From: 66-474 sp036279975
GTDB lineage: Bacteria > Pseudomonadota > Gammaproteobacteria > Xanthomonadales > Rhodanobacteraceae
Length of the DNA: 64,000 nucleotides
Assembly: GCA_036279975.1 (NCBI GenBank)
Contig: DASURP010000010.1
Coordinates: 16,978 to 80,977, forward strand
Direction of reading: 5' to 3'
The position numbers and the translations under genes were made by a program. Below the pieces are notes generated by a model. That model was not told the DNA's origin, did not search any database, and saw nothing but the letters and a program-made list of their open reading frames with translations. Below, in pieces: positions 1 through 8,010 of this stretch; within the stretch, counting starts at the first letter, position 1; the number at the start of each line of letters is the position of its first letter.

Positions 1-37
1 CTGTCTTCCTCCATCGGGTTTCGACAAGTTGCCGGTG

Positions 38-244
38 TCATTTCGGGAACGCGGTGCCCGGCCGCATGCCGAGTTTCCTCAGGATGCGGGCCAGCGGGCA
101 GAAGCCGGTGAACGAGGCCTGCAGCAGGTTCAGGCCGACGAACAGCGCCAGCAGCAGCCACCACGGCGTGAAGAAATACGCCAGCAACACGCTTGCGATC
201 ACCATGCTGCCGGCGATGCGCATCACCATTCGATCGATGTTCAT
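38..244 (-). CDS. DUF2892 (YgaP-like) inner membrane protein
   Basis: This 68-residue protein is almost entirely two hydrophobic helices and matches the DUF2892 membrane domain, the same domain found at the C-terminus of the rhodanese YgaP. I chose the ATG at 244 because a good ribosome site (GGAGG) lies 7 bases upstream; an earlier in-frame codon at 265 adds seven unlikely residues. It is the last gene of a leftward unit with cytochrome b561 and sulfide:quinone oxidoreductase. DUF2892 proteins are known to accompany persulfide-handling genes, so a role in sulfur traffic at the membrane is inferred from context only. Confidence 0.8.
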   Translation of the reverse strand: MNIDRMVMRIAGSMVIASVLLAYFFTPWWLLLALFVGLNLLQASFTGFCPLARILRKLGMRPGTAFPK

Positions 245-257
245 GTTGTCGCCTCCG

Positions 258-848
258 TCAATCAAAAGTCGTGCTGCGTGCGCGCCCGGCAGGCTGCCGG
301 CGACTGCGCCATGGCAGCATGCGCAGCAGCGTGTCGTCGCGCATGAAGTAGTGGTGGAACAGTGCGGCGGCCGCGTGCAAGCCGACGAGGTAGTAGCCGA
401 GCGTGCCGATGGTCTCGTGGATCTCCTCGAAGTCGTGGGCCAGCGCCTGGTCCGGTCCGACCAGGGCCGGCAGGTGCAATCCGAAGAAGGGGACCGGATC
501 GCCCTCCGCGCTCAAAGTGAGCCAACCCAGCAGCGGCATCACGATCAGGAACGCGTACAGGGCCAGGTACATCGCCGCGGCCAGCCGCCGCATCCAGGCC
601 GGGGGCGACGGCGCGATGGGCGGCGCCCGGAACAGCAACCGCAACACCAGGCGTACGCCGACCACCCCGAACACCGTCAGGCCCAGCATGAAATGCCATG
701 CCTTCATCGCTTCGCGCGGGTCGCTGCCCTTCGGAAAGACCTCGCGCAGTTCGATCAACGCGTACACCGCGACCAGCAACGCCAGCGTCAGCCAATGCGC
801 GGCAATCGACAAGGTATGGTAACGGTTGCTGGTGGTTTTCAGGTCCAT
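258..848 (-). CDS. cytochrome b561 family membrane protein
   Basis: The 196-residue protein has four hydrophobic segments and histidines placed as in bacterial cytochrome b561: one in the first helix (AHWLTL), one in WHFMLGL and several in the last helix (LHAAAALFHHY). Such proteins carry two b hemes in the inner membrane and pass electrons to or from quinone. It lies 54 bases after the sulfide:quinone oxidoreductase on the same strand and probably shares its transcript, so it may act with that enzyme in quinone redox balance. The electron partner cannot be told from sequence. Confidence 0.88.
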   Translation of the reverse strand: MDLKTTSNRYHTLSIAAHWLTLALLVAVYALIELREVFPKGSDPREAMKAWHFMLGLTVFGVVGVRLVLRLLFRAPPIAPSPPAWMRRLAAAMYLALYAFLIVMPLLGWLTLSAEGDPVPFFGLHLPALVGPDQALAHDFEEIHETIGTLGYYLVGLHAAAALFHHYFMRDDTLLRMLPWRSRRQPAGRARSTTFD

Positions 849-902
849 GGATCCGCTCGCATGCCGGCATGCCGGCGCCTGATTGACTACGGGACGCGTG
901 GT

Positions 903-2189
903 TCATCGCGTGCCGGTTCCGGGTTTCAGCCGCTCGATGCCGAGCAGCTTCATGATGTATTTCTCGTAGATGGGCTCGCTGTGGCCGGTGCGCATCTTCC
1001 GCAGGTAATACTTCTCGAACGCGACCTTCGCGACATGCACCCATTTGCCGATCTTCGTCCAGGTGACGTTGCGCGGCGGGATCTGCGGCAGCGCCACGAA
1101 CGCGGCGCCGGTGTCGCCCATGTCGGCCAGGCACACCGCGTTCCAGGTCGCTTCGGCCGCGGCCGCCCTTCCGGCCAGCTCATCCCGCAGGTTGGCGGCG
1201 ATCGCGGTCACCATCGATTCGATCATCAACCCGGTCTTGGGCGCGCCGGTCGGCACCGGCGTCACCTCGACCGGGGGAATCGCCACGCACACACCGGCGG
1301 CGAAGATGTTGCGGTACTTCAGGTTGCGCTGGTGCTTGTCGATCAGGATGAAGCCCCGCGGGTTGACCAGCCCGTCGATGCCGCGCACGGCGTCGACGCC
1401 GGTGAAGGCTGGGATGACCATCGAGTACGCGAATGGCAATGCATGTTCCCGGGCCACCTGTCCGTCCGCAGCCATTTCCTCCGCGTGCAGCATGCCGGCC
1501 TCGACACGCGTGATGCGCGCATTGGTGATCCAGCGGATGTGGCGCTGGCGGAATTCGGATTCGAGCAGGCCTTGCGAATCGCCCACCCCGCCAAGCCCCA
1601 TGTGGCCGATCCAGGGCTCGCTGGTCACGTAGGTCATCGGTACCTTGTCGCGCAGCTTGCGTTTGCGCAGGTCGGCGTCGAGGATCATGGCGGTCTCGTA
1701 GGCGGGGCCGAAGCAGCTCGCGCCCTGCGCCGCAGCCACCACGATCGGGCCGGGATGCTCGACGAACGCCTGGTACGCGGCCCAGGCCCGCTCCGCATGC
1801 GGCGTGGTGCACACCGATTGGGTGTGGCCATCGGGCCCCAGTCCGGGAATTTCATCGAAAGCCAGGCGCGGCCCGGTGGTGATCACAAGATAGTCGTAGG
1901 GCACTTCGCGTCCGCCCGCGGTGACCAGTTTGTCCTCGTCCGGATGGAGCCTGGCCGCGGGCTCGCCGATGAACTCGATGCCGCGCCGGGCCAGCGGCCC
2001 GGCGACGTCCAGGCCCACCTGGGCGGGCCGCCGCCAGCCCACCGCGACCCACGGATTGGACGGCGTGAAGGAAAAGCGCGGGCCATCGCCGACCACGGTC
2101 AGGCCGTGCTGCTTGCCGAGCGCGGCGCGCAGTTCGTATGCTGCACTCATGCCGCCCAGTCCGGCCCCCAACACCACGATTCTGGCCAT
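903..2189 (-). CDS. sqr: sulfide:quinone oxidoreductase, type I
   Basis: A 428-residue FAD enzyme that oxidises sulfide to polysulfide or sulfur and reduces quinone at the inner membrane. It begins with the dinucleotide motif GAGLGG and keeps all three catalytic cysteines of the Acidithiobacillus-type enzyme: C127 (QSVCTTPHAE), C159 (GASCFGPAYE) and C353 (WNAVCLADMGD). The motif VPTGAPKTG and the amphipathic C-terminal tail are also as in that family. I place the start at ATG 2189, with GAGGG upstream; an ATG at 2219 would add ten residues that run into the promoter. It diverges from an ArsR-family regulator and leads an operon with cytochrome b561 and DUF2892. Confidence 0.94.
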   Translation of the reverse strand: MARIVVLGAGLGGMSAAYELRAALGKQHGLTVVGDGPRFSFTPSNPWVAVGWRRPAQVGLDVAGPLARRGIEFIGEPAARLHPDEDKLVTAGGREVPYDYLVITTGPRLAFDEIPGLGPDGHTQSVCTTPHAERAWAAYQAFVEHPGPIVVAAAQGASCFGPAYETAMILDADLRKRKLRDKVPMTYVTSEPWIGHMGLGGVGDSQGLLESEFRQRHIRWITNARITRVEAGMLHAEEMAADGQVAREHALPFAYSMVIPAFTGVDAVRGIDGLVNPRGFILIDKHQRNLKYRNIFAAGVCVAIPPVEVTPVPTGAPKTGLMIESMVTAIAANLRDELAGRAAAAEATWNAVCLADMGDTGAAFVALPQIPPRNVTWTKIGKWVHVAKVAFEKYYLRKMRTGHSEPIYEKYIMKLLGIERLKPGTGTR

Positions 2190-2298
2190 GACACCCTCGC
2201 CGTCCTTTATGATCATCATCTAATTTAGTTACAGCTTAATAAGAAAAGGGTACAATGTCAACACCCTGAGCGCCTTTGCCCGCTCGCTGGCCGCCACC
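2190..2298. promoter_or_regulatory. divergent promoter region of sqr and the ArsR regulator
   Basis: This AT-rich stretch contrasts with the GC-rich surroundings. On the plus strand GTTACA (2228-2233) and TACAAT (2251-2256) are 17 bases apart and form a plausible sigma70 promoter for the regulator. A near-palindrome, CTAATTTAG at 2220-2228, overlaps the -35 and is a candidate operator for the regulator acting on both genes. The promoter is read from sequence; the operator is inferred. Confidence 0.45.
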
Positions 2299-2649
2299 AT
2301 GAATCCCGCCCCCACCCTCGACCTCGACGCGATGCAAGCCCATTCCGACGAAGCGGCGCAGCTGCTGCGGGCGCTGGGAAACACCCAACGCCTGCGCATC
2401 CTGTGCCTGCTGATCGGGGACGAGCTGAACGTCGGCCAGATCAACCAGCACCTGCCGGAGCTGAGCCAATCGGCGCTCTCGCAACACCTCGCCCGACTGC
2501 GCGAGCAGGGACTGGTGGTGACGCGGCGCGAAGCGCAAACGGTCTGGTACTCGCTGCCGCCGGGGCCGGCGCAGGCGATCATCGCGACGCTCCACGGCAT
2601 CTACTGCGCGCCGCGCAAGCCCGGACACCGAGCCGTGCACAAGCGCTAG
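2299..2649 (+). CDS. ArsR/SmtB-family repressor, persulfide-sensor type (YgaV/BigR/SqrR-like)
   Basis: A 116-residue winged-helix protein. The recognition helix region reads LSQSALSQHLARLREQG, typical of ArsR/SmtB proteins. Two cysteines, C36 (RILCLL) and C103 (GIYCAP), stand where YgaV, BigR and SqrR have the pair that forms a polysulfide bridge when reactive sulfur is present. It is transcribed away from sqr, so it most likely represses sqr-b561-DUF2892 and itself until sulfide or persulfide accumulates. Metal-binding ArsR motifs such as CxCxxC are absent, which argues against an arsenic or cadmium sensor. Confidence 0.88.
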   Translation: MNPAPTLDLDAMQAHSDEAAQLLRALGNTQRLRILCLLIGDELNVGQINQHLPELSQSALSQHLARLREQGLVVTRREAQTVWYSLPPGPAQAIIATLHGIYCAPRKPGHRAVHKR

Positions 2650-2788
2650 CCGCGTGCGCGCAACCGGATTGGCACCGGGACGACCATCCGGGCGATTTGT
2701 GTTTGCGTCCATCACGCCTTGCTCCGCCAGCGCGCGGTCACGCCGCGCCGCCTGCGTGACGATTGCACCGCAACGGCAGCCACGCCGG

Positions 2789-2802
2789 TTGATGCGGGTC
2801 AA
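2789..2802. promoter_or_regulatory. FNR/Dnr-type box upstream of norB (distal)
   Basis: TTGAT-GCGG-GTCAA matches the FNR-family consensus TTGAT-N4-ATCAA at nine of ten arm positions. It lies 176 bases before the NO reductase start, further than a class II activator site, so it may be an upstream helper or serve another start. Confidence 0.7.
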
Positions 2803-2904
2803 CTCAAACGGGCCCGCGCGTGCAGGCCTGCCCGAAGCCAGGCGAGCGGGCGGCACGCGCCCCGGCCACGCGGCAGGCACGGCTCCGACGACTTGGCGCA
2901 ACGA

Positions 2905-2918
2905 TTGACGGGGGTCAA
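2905..2918. promoter_or_regulatory. FNR/Dnr-type box of norB (proximal)
   Basis: TTGAC-GGGG-GTCAA is a perfect palindrome of the FNR/Dnr type, 60 bases before the norB start codon. With the promoter hexamers proposed at 2919-2946 its centre falls near -41.5, the usual position for class II activation by FNR-family proteins. Confidence 0.75.
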
Positions 2919-2946
2919 TTGACAACGCGGTCAACAGCCAGACAAT
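2919..2946 (+). promoter_or_regulatory. candidate promoter of norB
   Basis: A perfect -35 hexamer TTGACA (2919-2924) and GACAAT (2941-2946) are separated by 16 bases, directly after the proximal FNR-type box. Predicted start of transcription is near 2953. This is pattern-based only. Confidence 0.45.
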
Positions 2947-2978
2947 CCGCGCCGTTCCGGGCCCACCGAGGTGCAGTC

Positions 2979-5294
2979 ATGTCCGCCACGTTGCCGCTGT
3001 CCGAGTCCGAAGCCCCACTCTCACCCTGGTGGAAGCGCACCATCCTTGCCGTGATGGTGCTGGGCTTCGCGGTGCTGGTCGCGATCACGGTGCTCGGTTA
3101 CAAAAAAGCGCCGCCGATTCCCGACCGGATCGTCGATGTCCACGGCAACACCTTGTTCGAGGGTGCCGACATCCGTGCCGGACAAGGCGTGTTCCTGAAG
3201 TACGGGCTGATGGACAACGGCTCGATCTGGGGCCACGGCGCCTATCTCGGCCCCGATTACTCGGCGGCGGCGCTGCACGCGATGGGCGTGGACGTCGCGG
3301 ACAGCCTGGCTGCGCGGCAGTACGGCAAGCCATTCGGCGAGCTCGATGCGACCCGGCAGGCAGCGGTACGCGCGGAGGTCGCGGTGACACTCAAGGCCAA
3401 CCGTTACGACACCGCCACGGGCACCCTGGTGTTGACCCCGGAAGAAGCGCTGGCGTGGCAACAGGGGCAGGCGCACTGGGCCGATTACTTCAGGCACCCC
3501 GAGCGCAACGGCGGGCTCAAGCCGGACCTGGTTTCCGACCCACAGGAGCTGCGTGAATTCACCGCCTTCGTCACGTGGGCCGCATGGGCTTCGGTGGCCG
3601 AACGCCCCGGCTACGGATATTCCTACACCAACAATTTCCCCTACGACCCGCTGGTCGGCAATACCGCGATCCCCGGCGCGGTGCTGTGGAGCGCATTGAG
3701 CCTGCTGATGCTGCTGGGCGGTATCGCGGCGGTGCTGCTGTTGTTCGGCAAGTTCGACTACCTCGGCTGGATTTCGCGCGGACACGCGCTGCATCCCCAC
3801 ATCGTGCCGGGCCAGGCCGGTCCCGGGCAACGCGCGCTGGTGAAGTTCTTCGTGGTGGTCGCGGCGCTGTTCGTGTTCCAGACCCTGGTCGGTGCCGCCA
3901 CCGCGCACTACCGCGCCGATCCCGGCAGCTTCTACGGCTTCCATCTGGAAAACATCTTCCCCAGCAATTTGATGCGTACCTGGCACCTGCAGAGCGCGAT
4001 CTTCTGGATTGCAACGGCCTACGCCGCGGCGGCGTTGTTCCTCGGACGCACGTTGCGTGACCACGAGCCGCGCGGTTTCAGCGCGTGGGTGAACATCCTG
4101 TTCGTCGCGTTCGTCGCGGTGATCGGGCTCAGCCTGCTGGGCGAATGGGCCGGCATCGCCGGCTGGTTCGGCAAGCTCTGGTTCTGGTTCGGCAACCAGG
4201 GCTGGGAGTACCTCGAAATCGGCCGGTTCTGGCAGATCCTGCTGATCGTGGGCCTGCTGGCGTGGTTCGCGGTGCTGTACTGGATCGCGCACCCGCGCAA
4301 GGCCGCCGACGCCAACGCGCGGCCACTCGCCAGGATGTTCCTGCTCTCGGCGCTGGCGATCCCGGTGTTCTACCTGCCGGCGCTGTTCTATGGCGCACAC
4401 ACCAACTACACCATCGTCGACACCTGGCGGTTCTGGATCATCCACTTGTGGGTGGAAGGCTTCTTCGAGTTCTTCGCGACCACCGTGGTGGCGCTGACCT
4501 TCTACCAGATGGGCATCGCGCACAAGAACGTCGCGCTGCGCGTGATCTACCTCGACGCAATCCTGTATTTCCTCGCCGGCCTGATCGGCACCGGCCACCA
4601 CTGGTATTTCACGGGGCACACGCAGTTCAACATGGCGCTGTCAGCGCTGTTCTCGGCGCTGGAAGTGGTGCCGCTGACGCTGCTGACGCTGGACGCCTGG
4701 GACTTCGTGCGCACCACGCGCGGCGAGGTCGACATCGACGGTACCCGCCGTCGCGTGCCGCACAAGTGGACGTTCTACTTCCTGATGGCGGTTGGCTTCT
4801 GGAACTTCGCCGGGGCGGGCATGTTCGGATTCCTGATCAACCTGCCGATCATCAGCTACTACGAAGTCGGTACCCAGTTGACGCCGAACCACGGCCACGC
4901 CGCGATGATGGGCGTGTTCGGGATGCTGGCGCTGGCGCTGATGGTGTTCGTGCTGCGCCAGGCCAGTGATGAGCGCAGCTGGCCCGGCATCGAGAAATAC
5001 GTCAAGGTCGCGTTCTGGGGCACCAACGTCGGACTGGCCATGATGCTGGTGATGAGCCTGTTCCCGAGCGGCGTCCTGCAAATCTGGGACGTGGTCCAGC
5101 ACGGCTACTGGCATGCGCGCAGCTTCGACTTCATCGGCACGCCACGCGCACGGTTGATCGAATGGCTGCGCTTGCCGGGCGACCTGGTATTCATCGTGTT
5201 CGGCGCCATCCCGATGCTGATCGCCGCGGGCAAGACCTGGCTGGGGCTGCGTGCCACGTATGCCAACGGTGGCGGCCCGGCGCCCCGCGGATGA
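2979..5294 (+). CDS. norB: quinol-dependent nitric oxide reductase (qNOR)
   Basis: A 771-residue integral membrane enzyme that reduces two NO to N2O with electrons from quinol. The first part, up to about residue 210, is the cytochrome-c-like periplasmic domain seen in single-subunit qNOR, including the TNNFPYDPLVGN stretch before the helical core; no CxxCH heme motif is present, as expected for the quinol form. The core has about a dozen hydrophobic helices with the histidine-rich stretches of the heme-copper oxidase superfamily (for example GTGHHWYFTGHTQ). The ATG at 2979 has GAGGTG upstream; an ATG at 2820 would make an unsupported 53-residue extension across the regulatory box. No norC or norQD is nearby. 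Its job here is probably detoxification or respiration of NO under low oxygen. Confidence 0.93.
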   Translation: MSATLPLSESEAPLSPWWKRTILAVMVLGFAVLVAITVLGYKKAPPIPDRIVDVHGNTLFEGADIRAGQGVFLKYGLMDNGSIWGHGAYLGPDYSAAALHAMGVDVADSLAARQYGKPFGELDATRQAAVRAEVAVTLKANRYDTATGTLVLTPEEALAWQQGQAHWADYFRHPERNGGLKPDLVSDPQELREFTAFVTWAAWASVAERPGYGYSYTNNFPYDPLVGNTAIPGAVLWSALSLLMLLGGIAAVLLLFGKFDYLGWISRGHALHPHIVPGQAGPGQRALVKFFVVVAALFVFQTLVGAATAHYRADPGSFYGFHLENIFPSNLMRTWHLQSAIFWIATAYAAAALFLGRTLRDHEPRGFSAWVNILFVAFVAVIGLSLLGEWAGIAGWFGKLWFWFGNQGWEYLEIGRFWQILLIVGLLAWFAVLYWIAHPRKAADANARPLARMFLLSALAIPVFYLPALFYGAHTNYTIVDTWRFWIIHLWVEGFFEFFATTVVALTFYQMGIAHKNVALRVIYLDAILYFLAGLIGTGHHWYFTGHTQFNMALSALFSALEVVPLTLLTLDAWDFVRTTRGEVDIDGTRRRVPHKWTFYFLMAVGFWNFAGAGMFGFLINLPIISYYEVGTQLTPNHGHAAMMGVFGMLALALMVFVLRQASDERSWPGIEKYVKVAFWGTNVGLAMMLVMSLFPSGVLQIWDVVQHGYWHARSFDFIGTPRARLIEWLRLPGDLVFIVFGAIPMLIAAGKTWLGLRATYANGGGPAPRG

Positions 5295-5349
5295 ACCAAC
5301 GAACAGCGTTCGCCGCAGGTCCGGCCGGCGCGCCAGCCGAGGTCCGGAC

Positions 5350-6372
5350 TCAGTGGCCAGCCGCCGCGCGCATCATCTTCCTGTGCCGCTGCTGGCGCGT
5401 GATCGGCGCGGACCGCCGGCGTCGCAGGGGCTCCCGCACGGCCTGCTCCACCCGTTTGAGTGCGCCATCCATCGCACCCTGCAGGGAGTCGCTGCGGGAT
5501 TCGACCACGACTGCCTGCATGCCACGCAGGCTGACCTTGATGCGGCACAGCTTGTCCACGCCACCGCGCGGACCGTTGTCGTCCTCCAGCCGCACGCTGA
5601 CCCGCTGCACGTCCGGCGCGAACTTGCCGAGCCTGCGGCCAAGCTTGCGTCGCAGGTAGGCCTTGTCGGCAGGACCGGCGGACGACCCCGCGGAACGGAT
5701 GTACGCGGGGATGTCCGTGGGCACGCTGGCCGCACCCGCGTGTTTCAGCGCGCGGGTGGTGGTCGCTGCCAGCGGCGCACGCCGGGTGCTGTCCGGGGTG
5801 CGCACGCGTTCGCGCCCTGCCCGCGAAGTGTTGCGTCCGCTGGCCGCCGCGGGTCGCTCCACGTCGGTGCCCCGTTTGGGTGGCTTGGGCTTCCCGCCAC
5901 CGGCGCCCGAACCGCGCCGCTCCCGCGCCCGCGACGTGGCCCTGCGGGAGCTGGCGGGCGGCAACCGCATCGAACGTCGTTGCGCCCGCACCAAAGGGCG
6001 CGTGGCGCCGCGTCCGAGTTCGTCGAGTACATCGGTTGCGGTGACGATGCCGACCACCCGGTCATCCACCAACACCGGAAGCGAACCAACCATGCGCCCG
6101 CGCATCAGGTTGGCGGCCTGCCGCAGCGTCATGTCGGGCGTCGCCAGTGCGGGCGAGCCCGACATCAACTCGCCGATGCTGCGGCCCCGGCGTGTCGCGG
6201 CGCCCCGGCGTCCGCCGAGGTCCCGCTCCGAGAGCATCCCCACCATGCGGCCGCCCTCGAGCACGACCAGATGGCGAATCCGGGCGCGCTGCATCCGTGC
6301 CCACGCAACGTCGGCCGTCTCATCCGGGGCGGCGGTGATGACCTCGGTGCTCATGATTTCGTGTAATCGCAT
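5350..6372 (-). CDS. CBS-domain pair fused to a ribosome hibernation (HPF/RaiA-type) domain
   Basis: A 340-residue protein in three parts. Residues 1-122 are two CBS motifs (IRHLVVLEGGRMVGMLSERD and SLPVLVDDRVVGIVTATDVL), modules that usually sense adenine nucleotides. Residues 125-225 are a basic, low-complexity linker rich in Arg, Pro, Ala and Ser. Residues about 225-335 resemble the sigma54-modulation/HPF fold, with an RKLGRRLGKF-type helix, a strand region (VQRVSVRLEDDNG) and a terminal helix with repeated basic residues. I infer a hibernation factor gated by cellular energy state. It runs leftward, convergent with norB, and has an FNR-type box 102 bases upstream. The HPF assignment rests on pattern recognition and is less certain than the CBS part. 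Confidence 0.75.
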   Translation of the reverse strand: MRLHEIMSTEVITAAPDETADVAWARMQRARIRHLVVLEGGRMVGMLSERDLGGRRGAATRRGRSIGELMSGSPALATPDMTLRQAANLMRGRMVGSLPVLVDDRVVGIVTATDVLDELGRGATRPLVRAQRRSMRLPPASSRRATSRARERRGSGAGGGKPKPPKRGTDVERPAAASGRNTSRAGRERVRTPDSTRRAPLAATTTRALKHAGAASVPTDIPAYIRSAGSSAGPADKAYLRRKLGRRLGKFAPDVQRVSVRLEDDNGPRGGVDKLCRIKVSLRGMQAVVVESRSDSLQGAMDGALKRVEQAVREPLRRRRSAPITRQQRHRKMMRAAAGH

Positions 6373-6474
6373 GATGTGTCCCTTGGCAGTTCGTGCGGGA
6401 AATCCGGCCTGTCCGGAAGTCCCGGGATTCGCACACGCATCGTTTCATCCATATCCACACCGTACGCCGGGGAA

Positions 6475-6488
6475 TTGATCCCCGTCAA
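6475..6488. promoter_or_regulatory. FNR/Dnr-type box upstream of the CBS-HPF gene
   Basis: TTGAT-CCCC-GTCAA, nine of ten consensus arm positions, centred about 109 bases from the leftward start at 6372. The next box (6584-6597) faces the divergent cytochrome-porin gene. Confidence 0.7.
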
Positions 6489-6583
6489 CGCGGCCATGGA
6501 TCCAACGCTGCCGGGTCCGACGCTGCCGACCCGGCATGTGCGCGGCCATGGCGGCACCACGGATCCGCCTGTCAGGGGTTTGG

Positions 6584-6597
6584 TTGACGCCGATCAA
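6584..6597. promoter_or_regulatory. FNR/Dnr-type box upstream of the cytochrome-porin gene
   Basis: TTGAC-GCCG-ATCAA, nine of ten consensus arm positions, 95 bases before the start codon at 6693. Confidence 0.7.
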
Positions 6598-6692
6598 CTG
6601 CGCCGGCCCGGACCCGTGGTTCCTTTGCCGGCAAGGATGCGTCCCGCAACACGACTTCGCCCGGGTTTCGATGGCTGCACGAGGGGAAACAC

Positions 6693-8009
6693 ATGTTGCA
6701 GCGGAATGTCGTCAACATGTTCTGGGCGCTGGCCCGCGTGGCCGCGCTCCTGCTGGCCGGTGCGGCGCTGCTCGCAATATCGACCCGAAGCGCCTCGGCG
6801 ATGCCCGAGTTCGCGCGTCGCTACAACCTGAGCTGCGCGGCGTGCCACTCGGCCTTCCCGCGCCTGAACCAGTTCGGCGAGCACTTCGCCGCCAACAACA
6901 TGCGCCTGCCGAACTGGATGGAAACCTCGAAGCAGTTGGGCGACACGCGCCTCGCGCTGCCGGACCACGTTCCGTTGGCCGTGCGCGCGCAGGCATACGT
7001 GCAGGCCCGCGACGGCAAGACGATCGACCCCCTGACCGGCGCCACCCAATACGCGGCGACGGATTTCCAGGCGCCCTACCTGGTCAAGGTCCTGTCCAGC
7101 GCGCCGCTCAGCGAGAACATCACTTACTACTTCTATGCGATCTTCGCCGAGAAGGGCGAGAACGGCACCGTGCTGGTCGAGGATGCCTGGTTCAGTTACG
7201 CCAACCTTTTCCGCACCGGCATCGACATGATGCTCGGACAATTCCAGATTTCCGACCTGATGTTCCCACGCGAAGTCCGCCTCCCGTTCCAGGACTACAT
7301 GGTTTATCGCATGGCCGGGATCACCTATGACCGCGGCGTGCTGTTCAGCCGCGGAGCCGGTCCGTTCAACCTGGATCTCGGCTTCACCAACGGCAACGGC
7401 ATCAACGGCAATCTCAAGATCAACAGCCCCGGTTACGGCCGCCCCGACCGGATGTTCGACAACGACAGCTCCAAGACCGTGTTCGGGCGCATCGGCGCGG
7501 AGCTGGGGCCGGTGCACGCGGGCCTGTTCGGCGCTTCCGGCAAGCAGCGCAGCGCGACCGGCCCCGCGGGCCTGCTGGGTGGCGCACGCGATACCGACAA
7601 GCGTATTTTCGGCCTCGACGCCTCGGGCCAGTTCAGCCCCAACGTGTACTGGTATGTCCAATACCTGTGGAACGCCTGGGACGGATTCCTGGACGCCGAC
7701 CCCGCGCGCAATTACCACTGGAACGGCGGGTTCGCCGGCATCGACTGGATCCCGAACGACCGCTGGGCGTTTTCGGCCCTCTACAACCGCGACAATGCCG
7801 GCGACCTTGCGCGTACCAACACCATCTACGAAGGCATCGCGATGAACAGCCTTACCTTGACGTCGTCGTACTACTTCATGCGCAATGTCAAGGGCATCAT
7901 CGAGCTCAACTTCGATTTCCTGGACAAGACCAGGCCGGTCGGGCCGTACTTCGTCGGCCACCTGGACAAGGAAAACTACATCCTGGTCGGCTTCGACACG
8001 GCGTTCTGA
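6693..8009 (+). CDS. fused monoheme cytochrome c-outer membrane porin, Cyc2-like
   Basis: A 438-residue secreted protein. A signal peptide (residues 1-36, ending SASA) is followed by one heme motif C48-A-A-C-H52 within FARRYNLSCAACHSAFPRLN. The remaining 370 residues alternate hydrophobic and polar positions with many aromatic residues and end in phenylalanine, as outer-membrane beta barrels do. This layout, a heme close to the mature N-terminus followed by a porin, is that of Cyc2, the outer-membrane iron oxidase, and of its wider relatives of unknown substrate. The start at 6693 has GAGGGG 7 bases upstream. An FNR-type box precedes it, which would suit extracellular electron transfer at low oxygen. 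Iron oxidation itself is not shown. Confidence 0.72.
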   Translation: MLQRNVVNMFWALARVAALLLAGAALLAISTRSASAMPEFARRYNLSCAACHSAFPRLNQFGEHFAANNMRLPNWMETSKQLGDTRLALPDHVPLAVRAQAYVQARDGKTIDPLTGATQYAATDFQAPYLVKVLSSAPLSENITYYFYAIFAEKGENGTVLVEDAWFSYANLFRTGIDMMLGQFQISDLMFPREVRLPFQDYMVYRMAGITYDRGVLFSRGAGPFNLDLGFTNGNGINGNLKINSPGYGRPDRMFDNDSSKTVFGRIGAELGPVHAGLFGASGKQRSATGPAGLLGGARDTDKRIFGLDASGQFSPNVYWYVQYLWNAWDGFLDADPARNYHWNGGFAGIDWIPNDRWAFSALYNRDNAGDLARTNTIYEGIAMNSLTLTSSYYFMRNVKGIIELNFDFLDKTRPVGPYFVGHLDKENYILVGFDTAF

Positions 8010-8010
8010 C

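Larger units (their letters stand above)
2650..2978. other. 329-bp intergenic region upstream of the NO reductase gene
   Basis: No convincing gene lies here. It holds two FNR-type palindromes (2789-2802 and 2905-2918) and a candidate promoter (2919-2946), described separately. A third pair of arms, TTGAC at 2919 and GTCAA at 2930-2934, has a six-base spacer and is probably not a site of the same kind. Confidence 0.6.

Noticed and set aside
54..2228. A 724-codon plus-strand frame across the sulfide operon
   Set aside because: It covers three genes that are well supported on the minus strand and its product has no recognisable content.
2919..2934. TTGAC and GTCAA six bases apart before norB
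   Set aside because: The spacer is two bases too long for an FNR-family dimer site and the left arm is better read as the -35 hexamer.
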